Assembly: GCA_002361365.1 (NCBI GenBank)
Contig: DEST01000061.1
Coordinates: 1-46,126, forward strand
Reading direction: 5' to 3'
DNA length: 46,126 bases
From: Alphaproteobacteria bacterium UBA3307
Lineage (GTDB): Bacteria; Pseudomonadota; Alphaproteobacteria; RF32; CAG-239
Below the pieces are notes generated by a model that saw only the letters and a program-made list of their open reading frames with translations, made no database searches and was not told where the DNA came from. The translations under genes and the position numbers were made by a program. Below are positions 33,683-42,473 of this stretch, in pieces. Positions within the stretch are counted from its first letter, which is position 1, and every line of letters begins with the position of its first letter.

Positions 33683-34431
33683 TTTACTTTTGCCCATAAA
33701 ATAGTTTTGTCATCAGCATTCAGACGTTGTGCGCGAGAATCGTTGAGAGTGTTGCTTAGAGCTTTTAGGGCGTAACCGGTACGTGATTCGTGCTCCAAAT
33801 ATTCGGTAATAGGTGCCAAAAATTTATCACGAATTTTAAAAAAATCGTCTGAAAAAACGAAACCGGTTACACCGTCGCTCATCAGCATCAGACAATTTTT
33901 ATTCTCAAAATTCTTAAAACGCAAACAATCACGCCAATCAGTCATAGTATAAAAATATGTTTCGCACGAAAAAGCCCCATTTTCCGGCTCGGAAATAAGG
34001 ATATTATCATAATCTCCGCTATTAAAAGCCAATCCGGCACCATCGCCTATGTGAAAAAAAACTCCTTTGCCGTTATGGTAAAAAAATCCGACCAATGTGG
34101 CAGAAAAATCAATCAATCCGGCTTCTGATTTGCTTTTATTATAGCGATGCAAAAGTAGTTTCTGTCGTGAAATATCTATAGCTTTGATGACATCCGCACA
34201 AATTGTTTGATAGGACGAACGTATCAGTAAATCACATAAAGTGCGGCAGATTATCCGCGCGCCGATTTGTCCGTAACGTGCAGAACCGGCACCGTCGGAA
34301 ACTACGGCTACTAATTTGTTTTTTGATTGTTTATAGCAAAAATAATCCTGACACGGCATATTGTTGGCTTTGTGTAAAGCCCCGCGCAAAGAAGTAGCTA
34401 AAACGCGTATATGTGAGGATTTTGTAGCCAT
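33679..34431 (-). CDS. PP2C-like protein phosphatase (YegK-like)
   Basis: This 250-residue protein has PP2C metal-binding motifs in order: a first strand MPCQDYFCY, VVSDGAGSARYGQIGA with the metal-ligand Asp, FFHIGDGAGLAF, and LMLMSDGVTGFV with a second Asp. It should be a manganese/magnesium-dependent Ser/Thr phosphatase, reversing phosphorylation by the neighbouring kinase. It lies between the VWA gene (four-base gap) and the kinase gene (four-base overlap). The start is supported by operon spacing. Confidence 0.88.
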   Translation of the reverse strand: MATKSSHIRVLATSLRGALHKANNMPCQDYFCYKQSKNKLVAVVSDGAGSARYGQIGARIICRTLCDLLIRSSYQTICADVIKAIDISRQKLLLHRYNKSKSEAGLIDFSATLVGFFYHNGKGVFFHIGDGAGLAFNSGDYDNILISEPENGAFSCETYFYTMTDWRDCLRFKNFENKNCLMLMSDGVTGFVFSDDFFKIRDKFLAPITEYLEHESRTGYALKALSNTLNDSRAQRLNADDKTILWAKVK

Positions 34432-34435
34432 TTAA

Positions 34436-35116
34436 TTACTTTTCATTCCATTCGGTTATGTCATCAAGGTATTTGTTGGCGTTGGGTGCAGCTTTGGAAA
34501 TGCACGAAACGCTACGGCTTAGCCACAGGAAAAATTCGGTAAACTTTAAACCGGTCAAACGTTTGGGCGGCAAAATTGAAAATTTTGCAAGTTTTTCCAA
34601 ATTGGCACCCTGAGTACCAATTGCGTGAATTACGACTTTTTTATTTTTTTGCGCATAGCGACAAATCTCAGCCGAATCTTCCCATCCGTAGTCGGTCGGT
34701 TCGCCATCACTGATAAGGAATATCCACGGTCGCTTGGAAGTTACGCCGCAACTGTCATAGAGGCATTTTTGCTCGTCTATTTTTTGTAATGCGGTTTCCA
34801 TTGCCTTACCTAACGGGGTTAAACCGCCGGCTTCCATCATCGGTGCCGTAAAGTTCATCGCATCAATCCAATCGGATTCTATTTTGACTTCATCCTTACC
34901 GAAGGCTTTTATGATTAACAGTTGGACGCGAGAACTGGCATCTATATCTTCTTTGAGTTCTTTTTCTAAAGCAACCAGTCCGGCATTAAGTTGTTTGATG
35001 GGTTCTCCGCGCATTGAACCGGAGCAATCCAATACCAAAACGCAAGGAGTTCGCTCGTTAGCATTGTCGGCAAATTCAACATAGGGAATGCGCTCAATTG
35101 TGTTTTGTTCAGTCAT
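34436..35116 (-). CDS. VWA-domain protein (TerY/YegL-like)
   Basis: This 226-residue protein is a von Willebrand factor A domain with a complete MIDAS site: D30-x-S32-x-S34 (LDCSGSM), T100 (GGLTPLG) and D137 (ISDGEPTD). MIDAS proteins bind a divalent ion and partner proteins; the TerY/YegL group is found with PP2C and kinase genes, and this order is seen here. GGAGG precedes the ATG. Its start overlaps the end of the small lipoprotein gene by eight bases, so the two are coupled. Confidence 0.92.
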   Translation of the reverse strand: MTEQNTIERIPYVEFADNANERTPCVLVLDCSGSMRGEPIKQLNAGLVALEKELKEDIDASSRVQLLIIKAFGKDEVKIESDWIDAMNFTAPMMEAGGLTPLGKAMETALQKIDEQKCLYDSCGVTSKRPWIFLISDGEPTDYGWEDSAEICRYAQKNKKVVIHAIGTQGANLEKLAKFSILPPKRLTGLKFTEFFLWLSRSVSCISKAAPNANKYLDDITEWNEK

Positions 35117-35255
35117 TTATATCCTCCTGAGTGTGCGGGTAATGATGTGGAAAACCGCTGCCTTCTGCCGGATATGGCGCAGAGTAACGTCCGCACGAGC
35201 TTAAAATAACAGTGCAAACGCAACATAATAAAATTATTTTGATAAAATGTGTCAT
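35109..35255 (-). CDS. Small lipoprotein, short ORF missed by length filters
   Basis: This 48-residue protein starts at ATG 35255 after AAGG and has a hydrophobic signal (IKIILLCCVCTVIL). It has an LSSC lipobox with Cys21 and a short Tyr/Pro-rich tail ending in HTQEDIND. The mature start CGRYSAPYPAEGSGFPHHYP resembles the short proline-rich lipoproteins of alphaproteobacteria and, more loosely, LptM. Its end overlaps the VWA start by eight bases, suggesting it leads the kinase-phosphatase operon. It could be the envelope component of that system. Confidence 0.7.
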   Translation of the reverse strand: MTHFIKIILLCCVCTVILSSCGRYSAPYPAEGSGFPHHYPHTQEDIND

Positions 35256-35347
35256 TTATTAACCTTTTTTTGGAAACTTGATATTATATCTAGTTTAGAG
35301 GATAAAAGTTAACGATAGCTTATTTTTTAGCAGAAAGTTGTTTGCAA

Positions 35348-35899
35348 ATGAAGAAATTTTTTCAGATACTCACCATTTTATTGTTATTTGCCGTTTCGGC
35401 AGAAGCAAAAATAAATTTGTTTACACAACCGCGTTATATTCCGGCGCTAAAATTTTATGGTGACGGCGGTCAAGCATTTCAGATGTCTGATTTTAAGGCA
35501 GACTTATTGGTGGCGGTTGTTTGGTCACGTTCTTGCGGCCCGTGTTTGGAAGATTTGAAACGGCTTGGTAAATTTACGGAAGCGGTTAAAAATGACGGAA
35601 TAGAAGTTATTTTGATTTCGCCGGAAAAAGAATGGCGCACGCCAATGGAAAAACGTGCATTTTTGCGGCGGTTGGGTGCGACAAATATGGTCAGTTTTAA
35701 TGATAGAAATTCGCGTTTTAAAGACGGCATGGGATTAGCGGTTACTCCGACAACGGTTTTGGTAAACAAAAACGGAGAAGAAGTCGGACAAATTACCGGT
35801 TCGGTTAAATGGGATGAACCAGAAGTTATTGATTATATGCGCGATTTGGTGAAAAAAGTTTCAAAACAACTTGAGCAAAGCGAAACCGCCAATCAGTAA
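35348..35899 (+). CDS. Thioredoxin-like/TlpA-family exported protein
   Basis: The ATG at 35348 gives a typical signal peptide (KKFFQILTILLLFAVSAEA, cleavage near residue 20); a 35342 start would only add two residues. The mature part is thioredoxin-like with W59-S-R-S-C63-G-P-C66, followed by an EKEWRTPMEKRAFLRRLG insertion and a TPTTVLVNK cis-proline motif. It should reduce or oxidise disulfides in the periplasm, as TlpA/ResA proteins do in cytochrome c maturation. Its 3' end overlaps the convergent DedA/YqaA-like gene by 39 bases. Confidence 0.92.
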   Translation: MKKFFQILTILLLFAVSAEAKINLFTQPRYIPALKFYGDGGQAFQMSDFKADLLVAVVWSRSCGPCLEDLKRLGKFTEAVKNDGIEVILISPEKEWRTPMEKRAFLRRLGATNMVSFNDRNSRFKDGMGLAVTPTTVLVNKNGEEVGQITGSVKWDEPEVIDYMRDLVKKVSKQLEQSETANQ

Positions 35900-36454
35900 A
35901 ATTAAAAACAATACGGAAAGCCAACCGAGATTCTTTTCAATAAATGTGCGCATTTTTTCGCCATATTTTTTGAGCAGCCACGCAATTACATAAAAACGCA
36001 TTCCGCGAGCCAAAATGGAGGCAATGGTAAATATTGCCAGATTAAGATGTACTACGCCGCTGGCAATGGTAATGATTTTATACGGAAACGGAGTGATACC
36101 TGCTCCAAATACAATCCATGCGCCATATTCGGTGTACAGATGCTTAAATTCATTAAATTTATCTAAGTAACCATAAAAATTTAAGAGCGGTTCGGCAATG
36201 AGTGCAAAAAAATAATATCCGATAACATAACCGAGATATGCTCCGATAACACTTGAAAGTGTGCAAATGCCGGCAATCTTCCACGCTTGTTGCGGAGTAG
36301 CTAAAATCATCGGAATCAGCATAATATCGGGCGGAATCGGAAAAAACGAACTTTCAACAAACGAAAATACAGCCAACCACAAAACAGCGTGTTTTGAGCC
36401 GGAAAGGTGGAGTACTTTATCATAAATAAGGCGTAGTTGTCTGGTAAAAAACAT
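35861..36454 (-). CDS. YqaA-type VTT/SNARE-associated (DedA-like) membrane protein
   Basis: This 197-residue protein has a VTT domain: FFPIPPDIMLIPMILATPQ, a glycine-rich GAYLGYVIGYY helix, and a later GAGITPFPYKIITIASGVVHL. The E/F.P.P and G...PF.YK elements fit the DedA/YqaA superfamily that flips or transports lipids. Four to five helices. Its end overlaps the thioredoxin gene on the opposite strand. Confidence 0.88.
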   Translation of the reverse strand: MFFTRQLRLIYDKVLHLSGSKHAVLWLAVFSFVESSFFPIPPDIMLIPMILATPQQAWKIAGICTLSSVIGAYLGYVIGYYFFALIAEPLLNFYGYLDKFNEFKHLYTEYGAWIVFGAGITPFPYKIITIASGVVHLNLAIFTIASILARGMRFYVIAWLLKKYGEKMRTFIEKNLGWLSVLFLILLIGGFALLKLF

Positions 36455-36495
36455 AGAAGTCCTTCAGTTTGCTGCAGCATATTTTGTCTGTAATC

Positions 36496-37128
36496 TTAGT
36501 GCAAAAATTTTGCGATTTCAGCATTGATGCTATGTCTATCCACATAAAAAATGCGCGGGTGAGGCAAAGTGTGACGTGCCGATATAAATTGCGGTGTGTA
36601 TTCAACCAAAACATTTTGCGGATAATTATTTTGCAGATAGCGAGCTGCCGCGTCAATATTATGTACTTCAAAATATGTATAATTTCCACTGTTTAGGGCA
36701 TTATGTAAATTGTCCGAGTTTTCCGAATACGAATCAAGCAACATAAATTGCGGGCTTTTTTGACCGGTACTGTAACTTTCTATAATTTCTGCCATTTTAG
36801 CAAAATCTTGTGGCAAACGCAGATAGTGAGCAATGCGCGGATGAGGCGTAAATGCTAGGGAATCCGAGCGCATAACGATTATCGGAAATTTAGTGCTCAT
36901 AGTCTGACTTTCAAAATTTTCTATGGTTGCTTTTACCGGTTTTTCGATATTTTGCAAATTAAATATCATAACATCAGGAGGAATTTCGCGTGCATAACGT
37001 AGTAGCTGAAATGCGTTGTCGGTTACAAAAGTTTGATAAGATTGGTGTTCATACATATCGGCAAATGCCGAGAGCTTGCCTTTATGGTTATCATAATAAA
37101 AAATATTTCCGAGATGTGAAGTTTGCAT
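36496..37128 (-). CDS. Hypothetical protein, possibly receiver-like
   Basis: This 210-residue soluble protein opens IFYYDNHKGKLSAF and contains DVMIFNLQNIEKP and FPIIVMRSDS segments. These resemble the strand-loop pattern of response-regulator receiver domains, but the phospho-accepting Asp is replaced by Asn in FNLQ. I cannot confirm the family. AGGAGATATA before the ATG is a good ribosome site. It has no obvious partner kinase here. Confidence 0.65.
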   Translation of the reverse strand: MQTSHLGNIFYYDNHKGKLSAFADMYEHQSYQTFVTDNAFQLLRYAREIPPDVMIFNLQNIEKPVKATIENFESQTMSTKFPIIVMRSDSLAFTPHPRIAHYLRLPQDFAKMAEIIESYSTGQKSPQFMLLDSYSENSDNLHNALNSGNYTYFEVHNIDAAARYLQNNYPQNVLVEYTPQFISARHTLPHPRIFYVDRHSINAEIAKFLH

Positions 37129-37178
37129 TATATCTCCTTTCTACTGGCAAAAGAAGATATAATCACAATTTACAAAAC

Positions 37179-38027
37179 TTAAAGGTTTTGCTGTTGTAAC
37201 AAAAGTGCATTATATGTGTTTTGCAAAAGCATAGCAATAGTCATTGGTCCGACACCGCCCGGTACCGGTGTAATGGCGGCAGCTTTGGCAACAACATCGG
37301 CAAAATCAATATCGCCGCAAATTTTACCGTTTTCACGGTTGATGCCGACATCTATCAAAATCGAATCCGGCTTTATCCAATCGGCATTAACCAGTTTGGC
37401 AACTCCGCAAGCTGCCACCAAAATATCGGCTTTGCGAGTTAATTCTTTTATATTTTTTGTGTGTATGTGGGTGATGGTGACAGTACATTCCTGATTGAGC
37501 ATTAAAGTGGCGAGCGGGCGACCTACAATCAGCGAAGCGCCGATAATCACCACATTTTTGCCGCTTAAATTCGGACAAACCGATTGTACTAATTTCATAA
37601 TTCCGAGTGGGGTGGCGGCAATAAAATAAGGTTTTTCGTTATTTTGCAGCATTCCTGTATTATAGGGGTGAAAGCCGTCTACATCTTTGAGCGGGGATAT
37701 GCTGTTGATGACACGATGTGTGTTTAAATGCGATGGCAAAGGAAGTTGAACAATTATGCCGTTAATGGAAGTATCCTGATTAGAACACTCTATCAGGTCA
37801 AGTAATTCGCTTTCAGAGGTGTTTTCCGGCAGATGAAATAAGGTGGTTTTCAGCCCGATTTCGGCTGCGGCTTTTTGTTTGTTGTGCACATAAATCAGGC
37901 TTGAGTCGTCATTGCCTACCAACACAATCGCCAAATGCGGTACTTGCGATAAATGTGCAATTTGTTGTTTCAGTGCGGTGCGAATCTGTGTCGCAATTTG
38001 TTTTCCGTCAATAAGTTGTGCCGTCAT
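37179..38027 (-). CDS. folD: Bifunctional methylenetetrahydrofolate dehydrogenase/cyclohydrolase
   Basis: This 282-residue enzyme has the YVHNKQKAAAEIGL motif with the catalytic Tyr/Lys. It also has QLPLPSHLN, the SPLKDVDGFHP loop, a GASLIVGRPLA NADP site, and the PVPGGVGPMTIAMLLQNT signature. It supplies 10-formyl-THF for one-carbon metabolism. It heads toward its stop with two small genes upstream, DUF167 and yggT, each separated by one or two bases, giving one operon. Confidence 0.97.
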   Translation of the reverse strand: MTAQLIDGKQIATQIRTALKQQIAHLSQVPHLAIVLVGNDDSSLIYVHNKQKAAAEIGLKTTLFHLPENTSESELLDLIECSNQDTSINGIIVQLPLPSHLNTHRVINSISPLKDVDGFHPYNTGMLQNNEKPYFIAATPLGIMKLVQSVCPNLSGKNVVIIGASLIVGRPLATLMLNQECTVTITHIHTKNIKELTRKADILVAACGVAKLVNADWIKPDSILIDVGINRENGKICGDIDFADVVAKAAAITPVPGGVGPMTIAMLLQNTYNALLLQQQNL

Positions 38028-38028
38028 T

Positions 38029-38346
38029 TCAATTTTCCTTTATCAAATTATTCAGCTTTTGTATCAGTTCAGGTGTGAGCGGAGTTTGCAAATAAAGTTT
38101 TTTCAAGTGTGTGGTAGCACCACTTAAAAGTTCGATATTTTGTTTTGAAATTTGCAACTCTTTAGCCAACATTTTTAAAAGCTCCTTATTGGCTTTGCCT
38201 TTTTCCGGCACAGTGGTCAGATAAGTTTTAAGATATGTTTGCCCATCAGCATTAATAAACAAACTGCCGAATCCGCAAAAAGCAGCATTCGGAGTCAGTT
38301 TGATGCGAATGGCGCAACCGGTCTTATATGGCTCATAAAAACACAT
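38029..38346 (-). CDS. DUF167 (YggU-family) protein
   Basis: This 105-residue protein has the YggU core: IRIKLTPNA, then YLKTYLTTVPEKGKANKELLKMLAKELQISKQNIELLSGATTHLKKL. Structural members of the family are small alpha/beta proteins of unknown role, usually beside yggT, as here. Confidence 0.93.
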   Translation of the reverse strand: MCFYEPYKTGCAIRIKLTPNAAFCGFGSLFINADGQTYLKTYLTTVPEKGKANKELLKMLAKELQISKQNIELLSGATTHLKKLYLQTPLTPELIQKLNNLIKEN

Positions 38347-38347
38347 A

Positions 38348-38665
38348 TTACATATAGCTGTCTATCCATTTGGTCAGACGAGCCACAAATGAACCGATTA
38401 ATATCAGACCAAACAGCAAAGCGTATGGCGCAATATCATAACCGGAAAGCGGTTTGACTTTTTTGCGAATCAGATTATATACCGGTTCGGTCAGCATTTT
38501 TAAGATTTCCATAAATTTTTCGGCATACGGATTGTGTACGGATATCAATTTATAATGCAACATCCAATACAGAATCACATCAACAGCAACTACCTTGAAA
38601 TAAATATCTATAATCAAGCTTAGCATATCTAAAAACGGTAAAATAAATATTCCGAGAATTCCCAT
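38348..38665 (-). CDS. YggT-family membrane protein
   Basis: This 105-residue protein has two hydrophobic regions separated by SVHNPYAEKFMEILKMLTEPVYNLIRKKVKPLSGYDIAPY, the YggT signature with the NP and TEP motifs. The family is linked to membrane potential and osmotic or division-site processes in bacteria, though its biochemical role is unclear. It leads the yggT-DUF167-folD operon, with GGAG before the ATG. Confidence 0.93.
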   Translation of the reverse strand: MGILGIFILPFLDMLSLIIDIYFKVVAVDVILYWMLHYKLISVHNPYAEKFMEILKMLTEPVYNLIRKKVKPLSGYDIAPYALLFGLILIGSFVARLTKWIDSYM

Positions 38666-38678
38666 TTATTTTTTCTCC

Positions 38679-39581
38679 TTAATTAATATCTTCCATACTG
38701 TCAGCGTCGATTGCAAGCGGCGCTTTAGATTTTTCTAGCACAAGAAAACGGTTTTTGTCAAACCTTCTTTTATTAAAAGTACCACGCAATTGTGCAATTT
38801 TTGCGTTTACATCGTCGGCATACGTCGGCAAAGGTTCATTTTGCGGCGGAACAAAACCGCTGGCAATTTCAGGCAAATCGGCAGTTTCTTGCCGCAAACG
38901 TAAGAGCATAATCCGCTTAAGCCAATTTTCGTGATTAAACGAATCAGATAAATCAGTATCATCTTCGTGGTCTATATTTAAGCTTTCACGTTCCTTGGGG
39001 CTAAAGTTATAATCGTAACCGAGGGTTTGCAAAGATTTGAGCATTTTATAAATCGGTTTGGCCCGCTCAAATTCTTCTCTGTCAGTAGTTACGCCTTGCT
39101 CATTACGAGTGTAGTTATTGATTAAATCATTAAGCTCTCGCAAACGGATAATATTGAGCAATATCTCATTCAGACGCGATTGTCCCGAATAATTTGCCGT
39201 CATAAACAAGCAGTACGCCGTAAACAATAAAAATTCGCATTTTTCAGCCGTTTGTAAAAATAATTGGCGTTCGGCATAATCTTCATCGGTAATATAGCCG
39301 TCATTCATATGTTTTATGATTTCAGCCGCTTGTTCAACAAACAAATAGTGGGTTTGCTGCGGTGTTTGCTCAAAACAACTTTGAGTTATTGTATCGGCAA
39401 TAGATGTCATCAGTTGCGGTTTGTTATATTCTTGAGCATTAAATTCAACCGTATAGTCGTTAGGCGCCAAAATTGCTTCGCGCAAAATGGTGCGTGCGGT
39501 TTGTGCATCTATACCGGAAAAGCATTGTATTGTTGCTTCATACAATGCATCAAAATAAGCGCATTTTTCATATCGTCCCAT
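38679..39581 (-). CDS. Hypothetical protein next to terB-like gene
   Basis: This 300-residue soluble protein is mostly helical with acidic stretches (HEDDTDLSDSF). I do not recognise its family. It lies four bases downstream of the TerB-like gene, which it may partner, and 14 bases upstream of yggT, so all five genes could form one transcript. No signal peptide or membrane helix. Confidence 0.75.
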   Translation of the reverse strand: MGRYEKCAYFDALYEATIQCFSGIDAQTARTILREAILAPNDYTVEFNAQEYNKPQLMTSIADTITQSCFEQTPQQTHYLFVEQAAEIIKHMNDGYITDEDYAERQLFLQTAEKCEFLLFTAYCLFMTANYSGQSRLNEILLNIIRLRELNDLINNYTRNEQGVTTDREEFERAKPIYKMLKSLQTLGYDYNFSPKERESLNIDHEDDTDLSDSFNHENWLKRIMLLRLRQETADLPEIASGFVPPQNEPLPTYADDVNAKIAQLRGTFNKRRFDKNRFLVLEKSKAPLAIDADSMEDIN

Positions 39582-39584
39582 AAA

Positions 39585-40022
39585 TTATTTTTCCTCAAAA
39601 ATGACCTTTGCCTGTTCCAGCCAGAAAATATGGTCGATAACCCAGTTACTGATTTGTTCGATTTTTTCCATTTCAATATTCAGAGCGATTCCCACCTTCC
39701 CGATAAAAAGAGTTTCCTCGTCAGAAAGTATGTTGTCGACATGGGAAAGCATACACATTTCACGTATCAATTCCATCGCCAGATGGCGGTTTTTAATGAT
39801 TTTTACTTTTTGTAGAATCTTATCTTCATCTTTAAAATCTTCCAGTACATTCAAGTCGGTAATTCCTTTCGATTGTGCTGTTTTTTTGATAAACGTAATT
39901 TCGTTTTTATCAATGAATCCGTCGGCATCGGCTAAATGTAACAATACTTGGAAGAATACACTTTTTTCTTCCGCTGAAGCGGTGTTGAGATATGATGGTA
40001 AAATGTTTGTAATATCAGACAT
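39585..40022 (-). CDS. TerB-like domain protein
   Basis: This 145-residue protein is helical with paired acidic phrases, LLHLADADGFIDKNEITFIKKTA (about 26-48) and MLSHVDNILSDEETLFIGKVG (about 90-110). These fit the TerB/TerB-like fold and its proposed metal-binding loops. TerB domains appear in tellurite-resistance and stress systems. AGGAG precedes the ATG. It is divergent from miaB. Confidence 0.75.
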   Translation of the reverse strand: MSDITNILPSYLNTASAEEKSVFFQVLLHLADADGFIDKNEITFIKKTAQSKGITDLNVLEDFKDEDKILQKVKIIKNRHLAMELIREMCMLSHVDNILSDEETLFIGKVGIALNIEMEKIEQISNWVIDHIFWLEQAKVIFEEK

Positions 40023-40156
40023 TATTACTCCTTATGAATAACCATAAAAGGCATATTATATGTAATCAATAAATTTTGCAACAGAAAAAAGTGTTGAAAA
40101 AAAATGCAGATTGGCGTATGGATTATATATGGTTTGAATTTTGGAACGGAAGAAAA

Positions 40157-41491
40157 GTGTCTGAAAAATATTTTATTAAAACTTTCGGTTGTCAGATGAA
40201 TGTGTATGATTCATCGCGTATTGCCGATATGCTGAAAAATGAAGGTTATGAAGAAACAAACAAGCAGGCAGAGGCCGATATTGTGTTGTTTAATACCTGC
40301 CATATCCGTGAAAAAGCGGCGGAAAAACTGTTCTCCGATTTGGGACGGGCAAAACTAGTTGCCGATGAACGTTTTGAGGCAGGTAAACACACGATTATCG
40401 GTGTTCTCGGATGTGTGGTGCAGGCGGAAGATGAACAGATTATCAAGCGTGCACCGTATGTCAACTTTGCTTTGGGACCGCTGATGTATCATAAGATACC
40501 GGAAGTTTTGCGCAAAATTAAGGCGGATAAAGAACACGAAAGTGTGGTGAATACGGATTTTCCGGCCGAGAGTAAGTTTGATTTTCTGCCGGAAAACAAA
40601 GCACAAGGGGCGTGTTCGTTTTTAGCAATTCAGGAGGGGTGTAACAATTTCTGCACCTATTGCGTGGTGCCGTACACGCGCGGAGTGGAATATTCACGGC
40701 CGGTGGCGGATGTTATTAAGGAAGCAAAGCGTCTTTTGGATACAGGCACGCTGGAAATCAATCTTTTGGGGCAAAATGTGAACTCGTACCACGGCGAAGA
40801 TGAAAGCGGCAAAGAGCGTGATTTGGCTTATTTATTGCATCGAGTGGCCGAACTTGACGGCGTAAAACGCATTCGTTACACCACGTCGTATCCGGCGGAT
40901 ATGAGCGACGATTTGATAGCCTGTCACAAGGATATAGATGTTTTAATGCCGTATTTGCATTTGCCGATACAATCCGGCTCGGACAGAATCTTAAAAGCCA
41001 TGAACAGACGGCATACTTCCGGAGACTATCTGCGAATCGTGGAAAAACTACATAAGGCAAATCCGAACATCGGAATGTCATCGGATTTTATTGTCGGTTT
41101 TCCGGGGGAGAACGATGAAGATTTTCAAAAAACGCTCGATGTGGTCAATCAAGTAAAATATATTCAGGCATTTTCATTTAAATATAGTCGCCGCGCGGGT
41201 ACTCCGGCGGCAGTAATGGAAAATCAGGTGGAAGAAAAAGTCAAAAAGGAGCGTTTGGAAATTTTGCAAACTTTGCTTTTTGATTATCAGACTAAGTTTA
41301 ATAAAAGTTGCGTCGGAAAAGTTATGCCGGTTTTGTTAGAGCAAAAAGGACGGCATAAGGGACAGCTTATCGGGCGCACACCATATATGCAAAACTTGCA
41401 TGTTGAAACAAAAAGTGCTAATATGAATAAAATTGTAAATGTGAAAATTGTGGAAGCTACCACTAATTCACTTACCGGAGAGGAGATATAA
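40157..41491 (+). CDS. miaB: tRNA-2-methylthio-N6-isopentenyladenosine synthase
   Basis: The GTG at 40157 is chosen because GGAAG precedes it and the protein then begins with the family's SEKYFIKTFGCQMN; upstream ATGs would add an unconserved stretch. The 444-residue radical-SAM enzyme has the N-terminal UPF0004 cysteines (GCQMN, NTCHIREKA, GCVVQ). The radical-SAM cluster CNNFCTYCVVPYTRG and a TRAM domain at the C-terminus follow. It methylthiolates i6A37 in tRNA, reducing frameshifting. It is followed by phoH-ybeY-lnt, the usual alphaproteobacterial order. Confidence 0.96.
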   Translation: MSEKYFIKTFGCQMNVYDSSRIADMLKNEGYEETNKQAEADIVLFNTCHIREKAAEKLFSDLGRAKLVADERFEAGKHTIIGVLGCVVQAEDEQIIKRAPYVNFALGPLMYHKIPEVLRKIKADKEHESVVNTDFPAESKFDFLPENKAQGACSFLAIQEGCNNFCTYCVVPYTRGVEYSRPVADVIKEAKRLLDTGTLEINLLGQNVNSYHGEDESGKERDLAYLLHRVAELDGVKRIRYTTSYPADMSDDLIACHKDIDVLMPYLHLPIQSGSDRILKAMNRRHTSGDYLRIVEKLHKANPNIGMSSDFIVGFPGENDEDFQKTLDVVNQVKYIQAFSFKYSRRAGTPAAVMENQVEEKVKKERLEILQTLLFDYQTKFNKSCVGKVMPVLLEQKGRHKGQLIGRTPYMQNLHVETKSANMNKIVNVKIVEATTNSLTGEEI

Positions 41492-41492
41492 T

Positions 41493-42473
41493 ATGGCGGA
41501 AATTTGTTTTGAACTGTTTAACAATCAGTTAGTGCAACAACTTGTAGGTGAGGCAGACAGCAACTTGCGTCTGATTGAGAAAATGCTTAATGTCGAGATT
41601 TTGAGCTTTGGCAATCAAATTACGGTAAAGGGCAGCGCAAGCGATGTGGAAAATGCCAAAACGGCGATTGAAATGCTATATAATAAGGTCAGCCGCGGAG
41701 TTGATGTCGGGGAGCAGGAAGTAAAAGCCGCTGTCAGAATGAGCGGAGATATACATACCGAAGATGATAAGCATAATCTGACTGATATTGTGCTTAAAAC
41801 CAAAAAGCGTTATATTTATCCGCGCTCGGCTAACCAAGCTAAATATATCCAAGAAATGATGAAAAATGAGTTGGTGTTCGGCTTGGGACCGGCGGGTACC
41901 GGTAAAACTTATTTAGCAGTGGCATTGGCGGTTTCCATGATGCTAGAAGGAACGATTGATAAGATTATCTTGTCGCGTCCGGCGGTGGAAGCAGGAGAAA
42001 ATCTGGGATTCCTGCCCGGTGATTTGAAAGAAAAAGTTGACCCGTATCTGCGTCCGCTTTATGATGCTTTATATGAGATGCTGCCGGCAGAACAGGTGGA
42101 TAAAAAATTGGCACTCGGCGAGATAGAAATTGCGCCGCTTGCCTTTATGCGCGGTCGTACGCTTGCCAATTCTTTCATTATTTTAGATGAAGCGCAGAAT
42201 ACCACACCAATGCAAATGAAAATGTTTTTAACTCGTTTGGGCGAAAATTCGCGTATGGTGGTTAATGGTGACTTAAGTCAGGTAGATTTACCGCGTGGAG
42301 TGATTTCCGGTTTGCGTGATGCGCTTGATACATTAAAAAATGTACCGAACATTTCTTCGGTTGCATTCAGTTCGGAAGATGTGGTGCGTCATGGATTGGT
42401 GGCTAAAATCGTCAAAGCATACGAAGAAAAAAGCAAACGCACACAAGAGGCAGCACGCTACGAAAATGTCTGA
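41493..42473 (+). CDS. phoH: PhoH-like ATPase
   Basis: The ATG at 41493 follows GGAGAGGAG and begins one base past the miaB stop. The 326-residue protein has an N-terminal KH-like domain and a P-loop ATPase with GLGPAGTGKTYLA (Walker A), FIILDEAQNTTP (Walker B) and a downstream NGDLSQVDLP motif III. PhoH/YbeZ works with YbeY in RNA metabolism and ribosome quality control. Its end overlaps the ybeY start by eight bases. Confidence 0.95.
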   Translation: MAEICFELFNNQLVQQLVGEADSNLRLIEKMLNVEILSFGNQITVKGSASDVENAKTAIEMLYNKVSRGVDVGEQEVKAAVRMSGDIHTEDDKHNLTDIVLKTKKRYIYPRSANQAKYIQEMMKNELVFGLGPAGTGKTYLAVALAVSMMLEGTIDKIILSRPAVEAGENLGFLPGDLKEKVDPYLRPLYDALYEMLPAEQVDKKLALGEIEIAPLAFMRGRTLANSFIILDEAQNTTPMQMKMFLTRLGENSRMVVNGDLSQVDLPRGVISGLRDALDTLKNVPNISSVAFSSEDVVRHGLVAKIVKAYEEKSKRTQEAARYENV

